From a virus: a stretch of DNA of 21,418 bases. The position numbers and the translations under genes were made by a program. Of the stretch, positions 18,355 to 21,418 are shown piece after piece. How positions within the stretch are numbered: position 1 is the stretch's first letter; each line of letters starts with the position of its first letter. The stretch covers positions 1 to 21,418 of the IMG/VR virus record IMGVR_UViG_3300027714_000154. One strand, 5' to 3'. The notes under the pieces are model-generated. The model was given only the letters and a program-made list of their open reading frames with translations, was not told the origin of the DNA and searched no databases.

Positions 18355-18892
18355 TATCTACCATCATAGCATTAGAAAATTCAAAAAACTTATCACCACT
18401 AAATATTTGTTGCTGTGAATTGTTATTAGTTCTTCTGCCTCGTTTCATTTCAAAGTTAGCCCAATGATTAGCAACTTGAATAGATATTGTACTCGAAGTT
18501 GTGTTTTCATTAATACTATACCCTGCTATGTAACCTAAAAATATTGTATAGGGGTTTGTAACCAATACACCTGCGTCTGTTAAATAGCCTCTTATAATCT
18601 CAACAGGTCGGTGAATGTGTTCGTTATTTAATAATAAACTTATAAATGTTTGACTAGCACCCTCTATGTCAAATGTAACATTGCTCGTTGCTATTTGACT
18701 AGATTCAGTAATTGATGGTATTTTTAATAATGACGCATCTGCTGTATATGTATTACCATCATAAGTAATATCAAAATAAGCTGTCGTTCTATAATAAATC
18801 GTACTACCAATAGTAAATTGAATTAAATGTATCTGATCTAAATGATCGGTAGCTAATTCTGTTTTTAGGGTAGAGTGTAAACCTCTTGACAT
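18323..18892 (-). CDS. Tail-tip protein, DUF2163-like (189 aa)
   Basis: The protein is beta-rich and follows the pattern of the DUF2163/BR0599 proteins that sit between the tail protein and the hub in alphaproteobacterial phages. Residues 1-17 (MSRGLHSTLKTELATDH) start a strand-helix region, QFTIGSTIYYRTTAYFDI, YDGNTYTADASLLKIPSI, NVTFDIEGAS, PVEIIRGYLTDAGVLV and IFLGYIAGYSI follow, and a C-terminal basic FEMKRGRRTNNN stretch ends it. Start ATG 18892 overlaps the preceding stop (TAATG). The 3' end overlaps the GNAT-like gene by 14 to 32 bases, depending on that gene's start. The assignment is by order and overall pattern, and is moderate. Confidence 0.65.
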   Translation of the reverse strand: MSRGLHSTLKTELATDHLDQIHLIQFTIGSTIYYRTTAYFDITYDGNTYTADASLLKIPSITESSQIATSNVTFDIEGASQTFISLLLNNEHIHRPVEIIRGYLTDAGVLVTNPYTIFLGYIAGYSINENTTSSTISIQVANHWANFEMKRGRRTNNNSQQQIFSGDKFFEFSNAMMVDIEWGKKIDEQ

Positions 18893-19491
18893 TATATAAC
18901 CTCAATAAAATCTAATTCGTATCTGTAAAATGCGTCTTGTCCTACTGTAAACTCTTGTACATCATTTTTCAATGCTACTGTGAACGGAACACTATCATAA
19001 GTTACTGCTTCGTTATTAGCTAATGCAGTTGTTAATGGTGGCTCTATCGTTACAGTTGCCGCATTACTTGATGATGTTACATCACTTATAACCATATAAA
19101 CTTTAGAATGACCTGCAAACTTTATAAAATCTCCTGCTTTAAATCTTCCTGCACCATTAGCACCAAAGGCGTCCATAGCTATTGTGGTATCAGCAACAGC
19201 GTGTACTCCATTCACTAATACTGATCCTGCTTCTGTTCCAAGTGAATCATCAATAATTGGTGGCGTATAAGTAAATGATTCTTTACGACCTCGTTGTGCA
19301 ATAATAAACGCAAAGATCGGAGCAAAACTTGCTCTAGTCATTGGCGGAAACGATACTGACATTTCCCATCTTTGATTTTGTAATTGTCTTGCTTGTCTAC
19401 GACCATTAATGGAAGTTGAAACAATAGTTGTTTGATTGCTCTTAATGTTAATGCCATTAGATATTGGACTTGTAGGAAATGCACCACTCAT
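18892..19491 (-). CDS. Distal-tail-like protein (DUF2460-type position, 199 aa)
   Basis: Residues 1-80 open MSGAFPTSPISNGINIKSNQ and include SINGRRQARQLQNQRWEMSV and a PPMTRASFAPIFAF helix followed by IAQRGRKESFTYTPPI, which is the shape of the DUF2460/distal-tail proteins placed after the tape measure. The second half is a beta-rich insert or domain (VLVNGVHAVADTTIAMDAFG, RFKAGDFIKFAGHSKVYMVI, TVTIEPPLTTALANNEAVTY), with a RYELDFIEVI end. Start ATG 19491 overlaps the tape-measure stop (ATGA). The distal tail protein would connect the tube to the tip and fibres. Confidence 0.68.
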   Translation of the reverse strand: MSGAFPTSPISNGINIKSNQTTIVSTSINGRRQARQLQNQRWEMSVSFPPMTRASFAPIFAFIIAQRGRKESFTYTPPIIDDSLGTEAGSVLVNGVHAVADTTIAMDAFGANGAGRFKAGDFIKFAGHSKVYMVISDVTSSSNAATVTIEPPLTTALANNEAVTYDSVPFTVALKNDVQEFTVGQDAFYRYELDFIEVI

Positions 19492-21418
19492 ACTAGTGCC
19501 GCCTGACCTTTGTTATTCAAAGCTGAGTTAATCATATTTACAATCTGTCCTCGTCTTGTATCTAGTAGATTGCCAAATGATTGTGCATCTACTGTGGTTA
19601 TATTAAAGTTTACTGTTGCACCACCACCACCACCAAGTTGATGATTAGGTGTAACTGATCCTGCGGTGTTAGGCGTAAATAATTCTGGCCCTTTTTCTCC
19701 AACTAAGAATGGACTGTTAGGTAATCTAGATCCCCCAAATTGAGCAGGTGGTTGTTGACTTGCAATTGTAGCTACCTGTATTGCACCCATAGCACCTATC
19801 GCAAATGCTAATGGTATATTACTTTCTCCTAATGCTTTAGTAATACCTTTAGAGGTATTCATTATGGCTTCACCAATATTCAATGCTTGGTTTAATCTAA
19901 ACATTTCTTTATTCATTCTAGCACCCTCTCGAAGAGTATGCCTAGCCATTCCTTTTAATTCTTTATCGTGAACATCTTGTGCTTTAATCTCGCCAAATTT
20001 ACCTGCTTTGAATTGCTCTAATGCTTTAGCTGATGCTTTTGCCTGTTCGTCTGCTACTCTTTTGGCATTTTCAATTCTTTTATTAGTGGCTTCAGTATCC
20101 ATTTCACCAATAGTAGCTAAATGATCAAACTCAAGTTCCTGCTTTAAAGCATTTATTTCAGCTAATTGAGCTAACTCACTATCTAATAATTCTTTTCCTA
20201 CTGTTTTCTTTAACTCTTGTTTAGCCAACAATTCTGCTTCGTGGTCATCAAGTATCTTTAATTCTTTTTGTAGTTTTTCTTCTAATAGTTTTTCTTCAGT
20301 TTTAAATCTATCCTGCAACTTGGAAATATTAGTAGGCATTGTTAATGCTTTTCTAAATTCCTCAAGTTTCGCTTTTGCGTCTTCAAAATTAAGTTGCTCT
20401 GTTGTCTTACGCATATGACTTGTAGCTTCTGCGTAATCAATTGTTGATTGTGTAGTTTCATCAATTTCATCTTTAAAACTTTTTAAAGTATCTTTAGCCA
20501 GTACGATACCTGCAACAACTGTAGCTATTGCACCAAAAATTAAATTCCTTTTCATTGCAAGACTTAAGCCATTAACAGCAAGTGCAGTGAAGTCAATAGA
20601 TAGAGCAATACCAGTCATAACTTTTGCAAACTTAAAGGCTATGATACCTGCGAATATTGCTTTTAATATGTCTGCATTTTGATATAAAAATTTCATTGCG
20701 GAAGCTGACATTTTAACTGCTTCTGCTAATGCTGTTCCAACTTGATCTGCAAATTGTTTTATTTGTTTTTCATTCTCAGCAAAAAATTTGTCTAAGTCTT
20801 TAAATTGGGTTTTTAACTCAGTAAAGAAAGTAGAGTTAACGTCATTTTGGAATTGGAAGAATTTATCCCCTATCATAGATAGAGTACCCTCAAATGTTTG
20901 GGCTAGATCATCTGTTGCTCCATCAAATCTACCACCTTTGCCAAAGGCTTTTTCAAATGCTTCAACTGTTTCTTTAACTGTAACTTTTGCACCACTTTTA
21001 AATCCTAGTAATGCACCAATACCTCTTTCTCTAAAGAGATCTGCGGCACCCACACCACTACTAAATGCTCTTTGTATTTGTTCAGAAGCACTAGCAAAAT
21101 CTAAACCTGATACTGCGGCAACATTACCTGTAATTTTTAATATTCTGTTTAGGTCGTCTGCGTCTTTAGCCACAACTGCTAATGATCCACTACCTTTTGC
21201 AATCTCTTGTAGTGAGAAAGGTACTTTACTTGCGAACTTAGTTAAGTTTTGAAATGCAATATTACCTTCTTTAACGCTACCAAATAAAAACTTAAATCTA
21301 ACTTTTAAGTTCTCAACTTCCTTACCAGTTTGAATAAGTCCTCTTATAGCAATGCCACCGCCTAAACCTGCTAAAGCATTTCTAACATTAAAGATTGAAC
21401 CCTTTAACCCATCAAATC
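19488..21418 (-). CDS. Tail tape measure protein, partial (N-terminus beyond right edge)
   Basis: The frame is open at the right edge, so the N-terminus is missing. The visible part is about 643 codons, longer than the piece that starts at the GTG at 21173. It has the TMP_2-type N-terminal region: GGGIAIRGLIQTGKEVENL, KFLFGSVKEGNIAFQNL, FASKVPFSLQEIAKGSG, then KDADDLNRILKITGNVAAVS, FASASEQIQRAFSSGVGAAD and ERGIGALLGFKSG. Hydrophobic segments at mid-length (FAGIIAFKFAKVMTGIALSI, FGAIATVVAGIVLA) could insert into the host membrane. A long coiled coil follows, then a Gly-rich region and a FNITTVDAQSFGNLLDTRRG end. It sets tail length and passes DNA into the cell. The stop overlaps the distal-tail ATG (ATGA). 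Confidence 0.88.
   Translation of the reverse strand, partial: FDGLKGSIFNVRNALAGLGGGIAIRGLIQTGKEVENLKVRFKFLFGSVKEGNIAFQNLTKFASKVPFSLQEIAKGSGSLAVVAKDADDLNRILKITGNVAAVSGLDFASASEQIQRAFSSGVGAADLFRERGIGALLGFKSGAKVTVKETVEAFEKAFGKGGRFDGATDDLAQTFEGTLSMIGDKFFQFQNDVNSTFFTELKTQFKDLDKFFAENEKQIKQFADQVGTALAEAVKMSASAMKFLYQNADILKAIFAGIIAFKFAKVMTGIALSIDFTALAVNGLSLAMKRNLIFGAIATVVAGIVLAKDTLKSFKDEIDETTQSTIDYAEATSHMRKTTEQLNFEDAKAKLEEFRKALTMPTNISKLQDRFKTEEKLLEEKLQKELKILDDHEAELLAKQELKKTVGKELLDSELAQLAEINALKQELEFDHLATIGEMDTEATNKRIENAKRVADEQAKASAKALEQFKAGKFGEIKAQDVHDKELKGMARHTLREGARMNKEMFRLNQALNIGEAIMNTSKGITKALGESNIPLAFAIGAMGAIQVATIASQQPPAQFGGSRLPNSPFLVGEKGPELFTPNTAGSVTPNHQLGGGGGATVNFNITTVDAQSFGNLLDTRRGQIVNMINSALNNKGQAALV

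Noticed and set aside
20788-21252. 154-aa open frame on the plus strand opposite the tape measure gene
   Set aside because: Antisense to a clear tape measure sequence, low-complexity Ser/Ala/Pro, no ribosome binding site.
1-21418. tRNA genes, CRISPR arrays, insertion sequences, attachment sites or an integrase
   Set aside because: None was seen on reading both strands. Short repeats found do not have CRISPR spacing and no recombinase-like protein is encoded.

Overview
The window looks like part of the genome of a tailed, long-tailed (siphovirus-type) phage, AT-rich throughout (roughly 30 % G+C by eye), with tightly overlapping genes (many TAATG or ATGA junctions) and no rRNA, tRNA, integrase, insertion sequence or CRISPR array. 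The low G+C, the tail module resembling those of alphaproteobacterial phages and gene transfer agents, and several small ORFs of a kind I associate with uncultured marine phages suggest a marine alphaproteobacterial (possibly SAR11-like) host. That host call is inference, because nothing here identifies the host directly.

Layout. (1) Positions 1-4475, leftward: from the divergent promoter region come an HNH-like (Ref/DUF968-like) protein, a phage replication protein with an N-terminal winged helix, a helical DUF6456-like protein, a tiny basic protein, an HExxH metallopeptidase-like protein, a stand-alone ParB-like protein, a TET-associated-type glycosyltransferase (TAGT), a small-terminase-like HTH protein, a secreted small protein and a partial conserved basic protein at the left edge. 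(2) Positions 4476-4618: a divergent control region with a promoter facing each way and two dyads. (3) Positions 4619-10314, rightward: a winged-helix-like protein, an ArdC-like antirestriction protein, several small proteins, a lipoprotein, a zinc-ribbon protein, a PD-(D/E)XK exonuclease, an OB-fold (SSB-like) protein and a run of unknown small proteins, with a structured RNA leader at 8236-8330 and an AT-rich repeat-bearing gap at 9061-9296. (4) Positions 10311-21418, leftward: tape measure (cut by the right edge), two tail-tip proteins, a GNAT-like protein, a host-specificity J-like protein, a tail fibre with a self-cleaving S74 chaperone, then DUF6447- and XhlA-like proteins, a metallophosphoesterase, a DUF3310 protein, and the lysis genes (small membrane protein, T4-type lysozyme, three-TM holin).

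How it fits together. The rightward block reads as an early module for take-over, recombination and anti-defence: ArdC against restriction, exonuclease plus SSB-like protein for recombination. The first leftward block carries replication and probable DNA glycosylation, which would also protect against restriction. The second leftward block is the late tail and lysis module. The least explained signals are RNA-level. A 13-bp stem-loop before the gene at 8331 exposes the sequence CCTCCAAGTT. The same 10 bases lie in the loop of a second dyad in the leader of the leftward transcript near 4500. That sequence is complementary to the strong TTGGAGG-type ribosome binding sites of the rightward genes.
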